Below, piece after piece: positions 22,401-31,128 of a DNA stretch of 64,000 nucleotides. The position numbers and the translations under genes are program-made. Under the pieces are notes generated by a model that worked only from the letters and a program-made list of their open reading frames with translations, was not told where the DNA came from and did not search any database. Each line of letters opens with the position of its first letter. The first letter of the stretch is position 1. The stretch is from Acholoe squamosa (taxonomy: Eukaryota > Annelida > Polychaeta > Phyllodocida > Polynoidae). Where the stretch lies: the NCBI GenBank assembly GCA_949317995.1, contig OX439046.1, forward strand, positions 41,206,002 through 41,270,001, given 5' to 3'.

Positions 22401-22732
22401 AGTCGTACAGAAGGCCCTAGCAGAGGGCATGGAGGGAACAATTGTGACACCCAACTGGGCGGCACAACCTTGGTACAGCCTCCTGAACAGGACAGCAAAG
22501 TCGATGATGAGACTCCCCAAGACACCACTGAGAAATCCAGTCACAGAGGAGTGTTGAAAATGTACAATCCTATGTTGTTATGAGCAATATTAGAGCGGGA
22601 AACTTCACCGGTTAACATTGCACTTCCGGTCATGTGACTTGAAAAAACCTCTCTCTGAGATTCTACCAGCCATGGAGCAAGACGTGTGGCTTCAGTTCCC
22701 TTCATTTTTTCACCTCTAGTCAATAGGGAGCT

Positions 22733-22953
22733 GTGGCACCTAGACCTTGTTGCATGGAGGATCTAGAGCGAGCACTTCAGGCTCAGGGTGCCATCCCCAC
22801 TACCATCCAGCTATACATGGAGTCATGGACCGAAGGCACCAAAACCCAATACAATGTGTATTTGGAAAAGTGGACAAAGTATTGTGTGGAAAATAGGGTA
22901 CACCCCATAAAGCCCACACACATAGAAGCAATGAACTTCTTCTATAGCCTTTA
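22733..22953 (+). pseudogene. Tyrosine recombinase, N-terminal part (DIRS-B)
   Basis: Reads as the SAM-like core-binding domain of a phage-type recombinase (TIQLYMESWTEGTKTQYNVY, KWTKYC). It stops where the Polinton has inserted. The 6 bp before the Polinton (CCTTTA) are repeated on its other side. Confidence 0.8.
22948..22953. repeat. Polinton target-site duplication, left
   Basis: CCTTTA, identical to 41367-41372. Six base pairs is the expected Polinton duplication length. Confidence 0.95.
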
Positions 22954-23391
22954 AGTAGTATATACATGCAAACTGAGCGCAATGGATTAGCTACTAACTA
23001 GGTCATGACCTACTGGTAGACCGGAAGTGACCTAGTTTCAGCCAATCAGAGGGCTGGATTTGACAGGAAGTGACGTCATAAGGTCATGACCTAGTTTTTT
23101 CGACCAATCAGAGAGCTGGATTCCATTTGACCTAGTGACCTGACCTAGTTGCATAAATTAAAAGAATTGTGCAATACCTAGAGCTGACCTACTTACAAAC
23201 CGGAAGTGACCTACTAACCTACTTGCAAAAACGTATGACCTACGTATGAGGGTGTATTGTGCAATCCTTGAAACAAATTACACAATAACCATGACTCATT
23301 TTCTGATGCAATGTTCCTATGAATTTACGCAATACTTATGACTCACTATTTTGATATGAGATTAAATGCAACAAAGACACAACTCGTTTTT
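22954..23391 (+). repeat. Left terminal inverted repeat of Polinton
   Basis: About 438 bp, inverse of 40961-41366. The outer 320 bp are nearly identical and the inner part differs by small indels. It is packed with transcription-factor-like sites (see the regulatory entry). Confidence 0.95.
23000..23345. promoter_or_regulatory. Enhancer-like site cluster in the Polinton terminal repeat
   Basis: Perfect consensus words visible: ACCGGAAGTG (ETS) at 23020-23029 and 23199-23208; TGACGTCA (CRE) at 23071-23078; CCAATCAG (CCAAT box) at 23042-23049 and 23104-23111; TGACTCA (AP-1) at 23292-23298 and 23339-23345; and the palindrome AGGTCATGACCT (nuclear receptor) at 23000-23011 and 23081-23092. In all, eleven AGGTCA/TGACCT half-sites fall within about 290 bp, against about 0.14 expected by chance. 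Function as an enhancer or promoter is inference. Confidence 0.6.
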
Positions 23392-23488
23392 TTTAATTCA
23401 ATCTTTTTATTTTTTTCTTCCTATCAGAGTACATGCTAGGTATGAATCATTATAATCAGATATGCTTTGCAAGCAGAGTACATGGATA

Positions 23489-23803
23489 TTATATGGAAAA
23501 TGAATTCTTGTTGCAGTACCAACTGCACCCGGTCTTGGCTGGAGTAGGACTTTGACTACGGTCCTCTAAGGCCCGCATTCTCTCCATTAAATCCTTCAAG
23601 GCCTTTCTTCCTATGTCGTTCTCCTCCAGGGCTACCACTTTGTCCATTAACTCGGCCATGATGATGAGAATCTTGTCTATTACTTCCGCCGTGCTCTGAA
23701 GCCCGTCTATCACGTCCAGTTCACGTTTAACTTTTCCTTTCACCAAAAGATTGCTCACGTCTGCTTTGACTGCTACTTCTTCTGGACTCATCTCGAAATT
23801 CAT
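23489..23803 (-). CDS. Small coiled-coil protein (Polinton)
   Basis: The likely start MNFEMSPEEVAVKADVSNLL lies just at the end of the upstream protease gene, overlapping its stop, so the two are probably expressed together. An open frame continues further upstream inside the protease gene, but that start is less likely. The product, about 104 residues, has a long heptad-like helix (VIDKILIIMAELMDKVVALE, then LKDLMERMRALE) and ends with two Cys. No family is recognised. A helical minor virion or cement-like protein is possible from its place in the structural arm, but this is a guess. Confidence 0.55.
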   Translation of the reverse strand: MNFEMSPEEVAVKADVSNLLVKGKVKRELDVIDGLQSTAEVIDKILIIMAELMDKVVALEENDIGRKALKDLMERMRALEDRSQSPTPAKTGCSWYCNKNSFSI

Positions 23804-24264
23804 TGTCTCTTCTTCTCTCTTTTTCTCAGGAAGGGCCTGACTATTTTGTCCATTAAGTTGAAGGGGACCTGAGAAAACCTTTTCACAGTGTGGTGTGGAT
23901 CCTTGGTCCGACATGTTTCTATGAGGAAGTTAATGCAGTGGGCTCCACACGTTTTAGCGTAAAAGTTTTGCACTTGTTTTCTGCTGAACGACCCGTGACC
24001 ATCTGACGACTTTTGCATGAACCTCTGGTGATATATAGTAAACGGAGGTAAGCCATAGGGATCAAAGTAGAATACATTCCCGTTATGAGAAACGTAAAAT
24101 GCCACCCAGTGCTGACCAGGTTTAGAGCTTGGATCTGTGTTACTGACGAAACATGTAGAGGGAATTGGTTTTTTAGGACATTGATTACTGGCAAAAGTTC
24201 CCAGGTAGAACCGCCTTGTGTGTGGATGGTTTCCCAGTGCACCTGTTATGTCTGAAGTTCTCAT
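23800..24264 (-). CDS. PRO: Adenain-like cysteine protease (PRO)
   Basis: 154 residues. The family (adenovirus maturation protease, ULP1 fold, C5/C48-like) trims capsid precursors during virion maturation. Visible signatures are GQHWVAFYV with the catalytic His near residue 52, FYFDPYG with the acidic residue near 68, and QNFYAKTCGAHCINFL with Gln near 99 and Cys near 106. The Gln-Cys spacing is as in adenain. The length is short and typical for Polinton PRO. It lies next to the major capsid gene in the same direction. One standard member of the Polinton core set. Confidence 0.9.
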   Translation of the reverse strand: MRTSDITGALGNHPHTRRFYLGTFASNQCPKKPIPSTCFVSNTDPSSKPGQHWVAFYVSHNGNVFYFDPYGLPPFTIYHQRFMQKSSDGHGSFSRKQVQNFYAKTCGAHCINFLIETCRTKDPHHTVKRFSQVPFNLMDKIVRPFLRKREKKRQ

Positions 24265-24272
24265 TTTTTTTC

Positions 24273-25569
24273 TCAGTTCATGTGGTAGTCTGTGACAGGA
24301 AGACAGTCAGCCGTTAGTTGGATGTTGTTGTCGTAGAAGGAACACAAGACGGCAGATATGGCGTGAGTAGTCGGGGCGGCAAACCTAAGGGAAATGCCCA
24401 GCTTTCCTTGCTTGATGAGATTTATACGACTGTCTTCAGGTGCTCTGTCTGGGGTGAGGTCGAAAACAAAGAAGGAATATCCATCTTTGAAATCTTCCAA
24501 AGTTATGCCACAGTCTTGCCCCAAAGCCGACAGCCCACTGTCTATGAACATTTGACTGTAGGCTCTGATGCAGTTGCCTGTTTCGAAGTCGGTCTTCAAC
24601 TCAAACTTTTGATCGTCATATCTCACACATATTTCCTTCACGTTGAAATGCCTGCAGTTGAAAGGATTTTCTGTCTTAGTCCCAGCAGCTGCTGTTTCCT
24701 TTATCATACACAAGACTATCCTGGTGGGGATCTGAGTAGTGTCAGGTTGAGTCCAACTGTAGTCTTGTGAGCCGCCGTCCAAAGTGTGTTTAGTTACTTT
24801 ACACCTGGCTATGTGATAGTTGAAAGGGCCCCAATGTGGATTCCTGACACTGCTGACGTGAGTTTTCACCACCTCGTCGTCGACACATTTTTGGAGAAGT
24901 GTCATTTCAGCTTTGGTGATTTTGACCCAGTAGTTTTGATCGGCTGCTTGCATCATGTAGTAATTGGGCTGATTTTTTTCAAATATGAACTTGATTTCAC
25001 AGTTCGGAGGCAGCACCTTGCACTGTTTAATTAAATCCAGGTGCGGCTTCATTACTAAGGCATGCTTGTTGCGGGCACTGAACTCTGCTCTCCGTGCCGT
25101 CCATCCAGCATTTTCGCCCGCTCTGGCTTCCATGTGACCACAGGTGTCTTTCATGTACTTTTGACACCCTTTCAACCGAGTCTCTTTGTCTTCTTTGTTG
25201 CAACAAATTGAGACCATAGTCTTCATTGTTGCCGGTGACTTTCTCCCCATTTATCAGCAACTGGCAGGAAGCAAAGAGAGCGTGTGCCAAGTTGTTGACT
25301 GGAGCAGCTTCTATGCCTACGGCAAGGTGAGTTGTTCCGTCTGCCGCCACGGCTTCCAGTTCCATGTACAGCTCAGTTTCTGAGAGGTCTGTGTACAGGT
25401 TGCTTGGTTCGAAGGTGAAGTCAAATGATTCAGTGTGTGGAGTCAGGGCATTGTTGGTAGTTTTGGTTATTTTTTGACATTTTAATATGTCCTTTTGAGT
25501 GACAGGCAAGGCGTGTAGGTCTAGTTCACCTACTGCACATACCTGACCCTTGGGATGAAGGAGACTCAT
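24273..25569 (-). pseudogene. PY: Major capsid protein gene (PY, jelly-roll), about one break
   Basis: By position (between PRO and a small basic protein gene) and wording this is the Polinton major capsid gene, whose product is a double jelly-roll protein related to adenovirus hexon and other capsids of that lineage. The N-terminal part starts MSLLHPKGQ and contains SFDFTFEPSNLYTDLSETEL and a PVNNLAHALFASCQLLINGE stretch. The C-terminal part ends ISLRFAAPTTHAISAVLCSF...DY, the usual family ending. The gene looks broken about once and otherwise well preserved, consistent with a young element. Confidence 0.85.
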
Positions 25570-25571
25570 GA

Positions 25572-26042
25572 CTAGAACAAGGTCCTTCCTCTAGCTTGTC
25601 CTCTGCCTCTGCCGCGTTGCCCCTTACGTCCTCCGCGCTTGCCGGTTGCTCGTCGTTTGACTGGAGGAGGTTCAGATGTACCTTTTATGTATCCTTGAGC
25701 AGAAGAAGCAGCCCTTTTGAGTAAGTTCTTCCCTGTAGCTTTACTTCTCCTAACTACACTTTTCTTGAAGCCTTTTCCTGTTACCACGTCGGACAAGACT
25801 CCAGCTCCTGTAGTAAGCAAGGCTTTGCCTGCAGATTTGGCAGCCGAGCGTCCTATTTTACTTAAGAGGGGAACAGCTCCTCTCAGTAAACCACCTATTA
25901 ACGAACCAAGTCCGTGCCCTCTTTGTCTGCCCCTGCCACCGTACGCTGGTAAAGCACCGTTCCCAAACTGTGATTTTCTGTAGTATTCAGCGTACTGACC
26001 CCTAGGGGCCAGGTATGGAGGTGTTCCATAGTAGTGAAGCAT
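25572..26042 (-). CDS. Small Gly/Arg-rich basic protein (Polinton structural arm)
   Basis: 156 residues. The N-terminus (MLHYYGTPPYLAPRGQYAEY) is followed by GRGRQRGHGLGSLIGGLLRG, an amphipathic helix-like stretch, an Ala/Lys-rich middle, and a strongly basic C-terminus rich in Gly and Arg. Such proteins beside the capsid genes of Polintons resemble adenovirus core or pVI-like proteins, which bind DNA or disrupt membranes. That comparison rests on composition and place, not on a conserved motif. It is transcribed with the capsid genes and lies only a few bases from the major capsid gene. Confidence 0.7.
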   Translation of the reverse strand: MLHYYGTPPYLAPRGQYAEYYRKSQFGNGALPAYGGRGRQRGHGLGSLIGGLLRGAVPLLSKIGRSAAKSAGKALLTTGAGVLSDVVTGKGFKKSVVRRSKATGKNLLKRAASSAQGYIKGTSEPPPVKRRATGKRGGRKGQRGRGRGQARGRTLF

Positions 26043-26054
26043 GGTAATATACTC

Positions 26055-27392
26055 CTATCCTTGAAGAGGTCTGAAGGCAAGTACCACCGACACTGATCCG
26101 CTTTCAAATGGTATAGGTTCCCCAGTCTTGTCTCTTAAGTATATCCCTATCTGTCTGAAGGTGGTTTTAGTGACTGGCAGATATATCAAGTTCTGGAAAC
26201 TTATGGTCTGCATGTCACCGTTGTAGCGATTTATGTTGATTTGCCTCAGAAGGGGTGCTTTAGAATCACCCACAAGACTGTGCTTGACTATGTCAGAGTA
26301 CACGAAAGCACATCGACTTTTGAACTGAAGGTCTACCACGTAGGGGCTTTGTGTCTTTCCACTTAGGAAAACACTTCCGTCAAAACCTAATTGTTTCCCT
26401 AAGTTTTCTGGGAGTTGCATGACCACACCAGGAGGCATGGAAACTACACTTTTCATTGTGTATTTGTTGTAGTGAAACACGGTGGCTTTGTTGTTTTTCC
26501 TGTAGTTTCTTAGTTTTCTCACCAACATGCTCTGTAGTTTATTTATGGTCCTGTTCAAGTATCCTATCAACTCTGAGTTGCTTTCCAGGTTCACACCTTC
26601 TAAGGCAAACATATTGTAGATACTACCTTCCTTGAAGTAATACTTAGACAGGTATCTGCTAATTTCCTTGAAGCGTGTACATATTTTCACAGCCTGTAAC
26701 TGACTGGGAGAGAGCGGAGAAACATTAGCAGAGTCTGTGAAGACGGCCTTTTCTTCAAAAAAAGAAAGAGACCTTTTTTCCCTGTCATCCATAGACATCA
26801 CTTCAGCCACAGCCGACGATATTTCCCTTTTCTCTCTGCCTGCCGTGTCACGCTCCCCCTCAGCCTCCTCCTCTTCCTTTTCCTCCTTCTCTGGCGTGGG
26901 TTGGTTAGAAGTGAATCCTCCAGATGGCGTCTCAGTCGCAGCAGCAGGAGTTGGTGGACTTTCACTTGCAGGACCAGCAGGAGGAATGGTTTCAGTCGAT
27001 CCCACAGGGTTGACATGACGTAGGTTTTTTGTTATTTTTACTCCTCTCTTCAAAGCAGATTGGGCTGATAAATTTGATGTAGAGCTTGAAGCTCTACTGA
27101 AGACACTATGGGCTCCTGGTTTTTCCAGAGGAAAAAATTCTCTTCTGCGTTTGTTCAGTAAAGCTACTACAGAGCGGAGGTTGTTTGTCAGGTCGTTTTC
27201 TCCCTGTACCAAGAGAATGGGTTCTTCTTTGACGTTGTACCACGTGGTAGGACAGGTTATTTCTTGAAGAGCACACTCTAACTGAGTAGGAGAGTTAATG
27301 TATTCTGCCAAAATTGTATTGTAACTAGTTAAAGTGTTGTCAGGAAAAACGTTCATAGATGAGTTACTAGGTAAAGTTAAGGTAAACGCCAT
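26055..27392 (-). CDS. PW: Minor capsid (penton-like) protein (PW)
   Basis: About 446 residues from the preferred start MAFTLTLPSNSSMNVFPDNT; the open frame extends 9 codons further into the integrase gene. The opening, with ALQEITCPTTWYNV soon after, is the hallmark of the Polinton penton-like minor capsid protein, a single jelly-roll found at capsid vertices. A long low-complexity insert around residues 110-200 is rich in Ser, Pro and Glu. The C-terminal half returns to ordered sequence (MPPGVVMQLPENLGKQLGFD, YLPVTKTTFRQIGIYLRD). It overlaps the end of the integrase gene by a few codons. Confidence 0.88.
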   Translation of the reverse strand: MAFTLTLPSNSSMNVFPDNTLTSYNTILAEYINSPTQLECALQEITCPTTWYNVKEEPILLVQGENDLTNNLRSVVALLNKRRREFFPLEKPGAHSVFSRASSSTSNLSAQSALKRGVKITKNLRHVNPVGSTETIPPAGPASESPPTPAAATETPSGGFTSNQPTPEKEEKEEEEAEGERDTAGREKREISSAVAEVMSMDDREKRSLSFFEEKAVFTDSANVSPLSPSQLQAVKICTRFKEISRYLSKYYFKEGSIYNMFALEGVNLESNSELIGYLNRTINKLQSMLVRKLRNYRKNNKATVFHYNKYTMKSVVSMPPGVVMQLPENLGKQLGFDGSVFLSGKTQSPYVVDLQFKSRCAFVYSDIVKHSLVGDSKAPLLRQININRYNGDMQTISFQNLIYLPVTKTTFRQIGIYLRDKTGEPIPFESGSVSVVLAFRPLQG

Positions 27393-28456
27393 TTGTTTAT
27401 GTTTTTGACAGGTTCCCAAGAGTTAAACTTGTCTCCATAACCCTTCCACTTGATCAAGGCTTCTCTTTTCTTGCCTTTTCCTCTGTATTTTACTATTTTT
27501 TCTATGTTGTAGCGTCTTCCGTGACGGACTTGCACCTTCTGGACCTCAGGTTCGTAGAAGCTTCCTTTTATCTCTTCTCCAAGGAGATCTTTCAGGTGGT
27601 ACCCTTTGGGCGAAATGTTGTCGACTGTGTATATTTCCTCAGTCCAGTTAGGTTCGTACCCTCTGTTAAATGTTTTCTTTGTTTTCAACATTCGCACTTG
27701 ATTTTTTTTCTTCAACTGAAGGACAGGAACTTTTTTCTTTTGAGGTTGATCGTACAACCTGTAGAACAAGACTTCAGAGTTGTCTTTATTTATGTCTGAA
27801 GGGGCAGCTCCTAAGGCTTTGTGGTAAGTCAAATTGTAGGACTTAACCAAGTCGGGCAGCAAGTCAACCCATTTGTAGTTATTGAAATGAGAAAAACATC
27901 TCCACATTTTTCCTTGTAAGGTAGAGTTGAACCTTTCGGCTAAGGCACACTTCACGTCGTCGTTCTCTCCTGTGAAAAAATTGATTTTTTGATCTTCACA
28001 GTGTTTTTTGAAAATTTTGTTGACAAACTCTTTGCCCTTGTCAGTTTGAATTTGTTGAGGTTTTCTTTCTTTGCTCATTTTTTTGAAAGCCTCTGTCACG
28101 TCATCAGCTCTCTTACTTTTCACAGGTTGTCCAAAACCATACCTTGAAAAAACATCTATTCCCGCTAGAATGTACTGGTATCCTTTGTTTTCCTTTGAAA
28201 ATTCTCGCATGTCTATGAGGTCAAGTTGCCACTGTTTGTCTATGCCCCATGTTTGTGTTTTTCTTCTTGGAAATCTTCTCTTGTAAGGTTTGTGTCTGGT
28301 GTAAGCGTCTACATCTTCCAAAGCTTGTTCTATGTTTTTTTTCTTTGTTTTCTTGAAGTGATGACGTTGAAGTTTAGAAACGCTGGTGAAACTTCCAGGT
28401 TGTTTAGGATCTGTGTAAAACCTGAGCACATCTTTTTTCAAAGCCTTGTGCGCCAT
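27377..28456 (-). CDS. INT: DDE integrase with C-terminal chromodomain (INT)
   Basis: 359 residues. This is the retroviral-type integrase that Polintons use to join their ends to host DNA, giving 6-bp duplications as seen here. The core has QLDLIDM (Asp near 79), QTDKGKEF (Asp near 139) and ALAERFNSTL (Glu near 174), that is, D-D-35-E spacing. The C-terminal 50 residues (IEKIVKYRGKGKKREALIKW, KGYGDKFNSWEPV) form a chromodomain, which in related elements steers insertion towards particular chromatin marks. The start overlaps the end of the upstream gene by about 19 bp. Confidence 0.95.
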   Translation of the reverse strand: MAHKALKKDVLRFYTDPKQPGSFTSVSKLQRHHFKKTKKKNIEQALEDVDAYTRHKPYKRRFPRRKTQTWGIDKQWQLDLIDMREFSKENKGYQYILAGIDVFSRYGFGQPVKSKRADDVTEAFKKMSKERKPQQIQTDKGKEFVNKIFKKHCEDQKINFFTGENDDVKCALAERFNSTLQGKMWRCFSHFNNYKWVDLLPDLVKSYNLTYHKALGAAPSDINKDNSEVLFYRLYDQPQKKKVPVLQLKKKNQVRMLKTKKTFNRGYEPNWTEEIYTVDNISPKGYHLKDLLGEEIKGSFYEPEVQKVQVRHGRRYNIEKIVKYRGKGKKREALIKWKGYGDKFNSWEPVKNINKWRLP

Positions 28457-29394
28457 ATAAACTTACGTCCAGTTCCTTTTTGACTTACTTTCCTCTTCTT
28501 TATAGGGGAAGCTCTTTTCAAGGGACTGGCAGCAAAGGAAGGACTGTGCCCTGCAAAAGCCGACTTGTTTTTGACAAATTTTAAGGTGGGGTTCAGCCTT
28601 TTAACTGCTCTCATGAAAACCTGGCTTCCTTTAGGTTGGTCCTTTTTCAAAGACTTTGGTCGGGCAGCAAAAGCTAACAAATCTGTTATGTCAGTTCCAG
28701 GCACACGTTCCCCGTTGACATATATTTCTCCGTCTCTGTTCCAATTCAAAATTTGACTTCCGTGACGAGATAATTCTCTGTATAGATTTTTAGCAGTCGT
28801 TCTGTAACTTGCAGGTATTCTTTCTTTTATGTCGGCGTCCATACCCTCTGTGTTGTCTCTTGCACGAGGTTTAAAGCCTTCCTCCCCTTTGAACTCGTCT
28901 ACACTGTCTCCGTCTGAATCGTCAGGAAGTGGTGGATCGTCTCTAGTCTCTGTGAAAGTGTGGTCAGCATCATCGTCGCCGTCGTCGGTGTCTTCTAAAG
29001 AATTGTTTACACCCCCAGCTGCTGCTGCTGCTGCTCCTGCAGGACCTTGTCCTACTGCTCGACCAAAATAGGGACCTTCCCTACGTTGTCCTAAGGCCTT
29101 GGCTTTTTTAGTTAAAATTCCCGACTTTATCATAAGTTGATTGTACTGCCTTAACTTTTCCTTCAGTTTGAGGTTAGGAGAGTTAAGCACCTCATGTGCT
29201 TTACTCTGAAGGTGGTTCAGGACTTGAACCAGGCTGGAATCAGGAGTTAAACCTTCTCTTAAAAGTTGAGTGCTGTAGTACTGGTCTTGAACACTAGGTC
29301 CAGGCTGGGGAGGAGAGGAAGGACTAACAAAAGAAGATTTTTTTTCTCGGGGAACAAGATCCGCCCTTACGAGGGCCATCCTTGAATAAGACAT
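28438..29394 (-). CDS. Conserved Polinton protein (PX/PC-type), 318 aa
   Basis: The N-terminal third holds a helical segment (LVQVLNHLQSKAHEVLNSPN, LKEKLRQYNQLMIKSG) that I associate with a conserved Polinton protein, although I am not sure of its published letter name. The middle is low complexity (poly-Ala, then Asp/Glu-rich). The C-terminal third is basic and ends in KKRKVSQKGTGRKF, a likely nuclear localisation signal. It lies between integrase and a small conserved protein in the same operon-like array. The role is unknown; a virion or DNA-associated protein is plausible. Confidence 0.65.
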   Translation of the reverse strand: MSYSRMALVRADLVPREKKSSFVSPSSPPQPGPSVQDQYYSTQLLREGLTPDSSLVQVLNHLQSKAHEVLNSPNLKLKEKLRQYNQLMIKSGILTKKAKALGQRREGPYFGRAVGQGPAGAAAAAAGGVNNSLEDTDDGDDDADHTFTETRDDPPLPDDSDGDSVDEFKGEEGFKPRARDNTEGMDADIKERIPASYRTTAKNLYRELSRHGSQILNWNRDGEIYVNGERVPGTDITDLLAFAARPKSLKKDQPKGSQVFMRAVKRLNPTLKFVKNKSAFAGHSPSFAASPLKRASPIKKRKVSQKGTGRKFIWRTRL

Positions 29395-29401
29395 GATTTT
29401 T

Positions 29402-29767
29402 TTATCGACGTGCTCCTATGAGACCTGTTATCAGGGGTAAGGCGAGGCCCAAAATGGTTCCCAAAAATCCTCCCTTTTGCTCAAAGGTTTTCCTCTTCTG
29501 CTTAACGGTAGCCTTGTGCCTTGTGACTGACTTGAGTTCTTTCTTGTAGGGTGATAAACGTTTGACTGCGTCGGACTCGTTACGCAACAGGTTTTTGTTC
29601 ATTACGTTGACGCAAATTTGACTCATCAACCTAATGACCTCATCGCTGAGACCTTTGATAATGTGGGAACACTCTGCCGAGGAACACTTGGATATGTGTT
29701 TCAACAAGTGGTAATGTTTCCTAATTGTTTTAAATTTTCCTCCAGAAGGAGATCTTTTGGTCACCAT
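29402..29767 (-). CDS. Small conserved Polinton protein with KGGFL tail
   Basis: 121 residues. A helical, basic N-terminal domain (HYHLLKHISKCSSAECSHII) is followed by KQKRKTFEQKGGFLGTILGL and a hydrophobic Gly-rich tail ending in RR. I recall many Polintons carrying a similar protein with a QKGGFL motif next to the packaging ATPase. The tail could be membrane-active or a capsid contact. Its function is not established. It sits just downstream of the ATPase gene, separated by one base. Confidence 0.65.
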   Translation of the reverse strand: MVTKRSPSGGKFKTIRKHYHLLKHISKCSSAECSHIIKGLSDEVIRLMSQICVNVMNKNLLRNESDAVKRLSPYKKELKSVTRHKATVKQKRKTFEQKGGFLGTILGLALPLITGLIGARR

Positions 29768-29768
29768 T

Positions 29769-30458
29769 CTATCTTTTTCTTTTCGAAGCTGAAGCTTGAG
29801 GAATGAAAACCAAGGTGTTCCAAGGAGTTGTTATGCTGTTTCTTACCCTAAGCTCGTTAGGTGTGCTCTGCTTAAAGTCCAATAGGATGTATGAATGCTT
29901 CTCTTTGGTTTCTGAGTTATATACCTCCGTCAAAAAGGATTTCTGTCCTGGAAAGGCCTGTTTGCTGATGTGCCCTATCTGACTCATGTCTCTAGGGTTT
30001 TTAAAAACAACTAGGTAGTGTGCATTTAAGCTCAAGGTTCTGAAGGCAGGATTGTTGAAAAACAAGTTTTGAGTAACAAAAATTACACTTAAACTGCGAT
30101 GGTGAGAGCCCACAGTGAAAAGTTTCATTATGGTGGGAACGTACTCGGGATCCATGAGATCGTCTATTACAACCAGTCCATGTTTAGTCACGTCTCTTTC
30201 ATCCTCGAACAAAAAGGCTTCTGAAAGAAGACCTTTGTTAAACTTAACCCCCAACTTCACCATTTCGTCGAATCCATCTTGCCATTGACTGTAGCAGTAG
30301 TATATGTCGTGTATTTTTGGAGTAACAAGCTCGTCTACACCTTTAATCAACTTGAAAACAAGTTGACTTTTCCCACAAGAAGTAGGTCCAGCTATGATCA
30401 TTGTGAAGGGGCTTTGTAGACGTGGGTCAAAAATTATCTCCTTTTCCTTGTGATCCAT
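29769..30458 (-). CDS. ATP: FtsK/HerA-type packaging ATPase (ATP)
   Basis: About 230 residues from the preferred start MDHKEKEIIFDPRLQ; the frame is open for 13 codons upstream. It belongs to the A32-like genome-packaging ATPases, which pump DNA into preformed capsids. Walker A is AGPTSCGKS near residue 24 and Walker B is LVVIDDLMD. The downstream sensor-like segment LSVIFVTQNLFF is also typical. The C-terminus is basic (ASKRKR). The start region overlaps the end of the neighbouring death-domain gene. A shorter relative of the same gene lies in the second Polinton at 50624-50990. Confidence 0.93.
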   Translation of the reverse strand: MDHKEKEIIFDPRLQSPFTMIIAGPTSCGKSQLVFKLIKGVDELVTPKIHDIYYCYSQWQDGFDEMVKLGVKFNKGLLSEAFLFEDERDVTKHGLVVIDDLMDPEYVPTIMKLFTVGSHHRSLSVIFVTQNLFFNNPAFRTLSLNAHYLVVFKNPRDMSQIGHISKQAFPGQKSFLTEVYNSETKEKHSYILLDFKQSTPNELRVRNSITTPWNTLVFIPQASASKRKR

Positions 30459-30471
30459 GTTGGACGATATC

Positions 30472-31128
30472 TTAAACCAAAGTGACCAAAGGAGCAACCT
30501 CGTCCTCTTTTAAACCAGTAGAACCCTTGTTCAAACCTTCCACGTAAAGAGCTACATCAGAAAGTCCCATGTTGTATAGACTGGCTATTAGGCAGCTTGG
30601 ATGAGATATTTCTCTATATTTCCAAACCATCAGAACTTCGAACACAGGATTTGTGACACCTTTTTTCCCTGGAACAGGGGTGGATATCAGGTTAAGCTCG
30701 TGGTCGCTCATTCCAAGTTGAGTTCCCAGTTTCCTCCAGTCAAGCTTTTCGAACTTGTCTGCCAGGTTGACGAACAAAGTATCAACTTTCCACTGTTCTG
30801 GAGGAATTTCACAATGGTCCACTACGTTGTAATATCCCATGTACCATCTACAATAATCAGTTAGATCGTAACGACCTATGTCACTTAATGCATGTCTCAA
30901 TACCATCCACTTGCAACGCACGTTCTTTCTACTCCATGAAATAAGCATTTCTCTCCCCATAGAACGAAGAGACGGTATTTTTTCCATGTAATCCATTAAA
31001 CTTAGTCTAAGTCCTAAGTAAACTCCTAATCGAGGGTAGTCTTTTTCAGATATTTTTTCACTGACCTTGAATAACAACTCGTCCGAAAGGTGAAACTCCA
31101 TAGCGTCCAAATAAAAAGTGTTGAGCAA
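30472..31128 (-). CDS. Protein with two death-domain-like folds (Polinton cargo)
   Basis: 218 residues (start at residue 1 or at Met10). The C-terminal half has the death-domain pattern: LFVNLADKFEKLDWRKLGTQ, LGMSDHELNLI, a VLMVWKYR helix, then LIASLYNMGLSDVALYVE. The N-terminal half repeats the same spacing: LFKVSEKISEKDYPRLGVYL, LGLRLSLMD, MLISWSRK, VLRHALSDIGRYDLTDYC. Death domains assemble apoptotic and innate immune signalling complexes in animals (FADD, MyD88 and IRAK types). A stand-alone two-domain protein could act as a decoy adaptor, as viral FLIPs do with a related fold. The fold call rests on pattern reading; the function is inference. The gene sits between the ATPase and the GGGTA repeat. 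Confidence 0.75.
   Translation of the reverse strand: MLNTFYLDAMEFHLSDELLFKVSEKISEKDYPRLGVYLGLRLSLMDYMEKIPSLRSMGREMLISWSRKNVRCKWMVLRHALSDIGRYDLTDYCRWYMGYYNVVDHCEIPPEQWKVDTLFVNLADKFEKLDWRKLGTQLGMSDHELNLISTPVPGKKGVTNPVFEVLMVWKYREISHPSCLIASLYNMGLSDVALYVEGLNKGSTGLKEDEVAPLVTLV

Noticed and set aside
26737-27018. Plus-strand frame inside PW
   Set aside because: Antisense shadow of the minor capsid gene's low-complexity insert.
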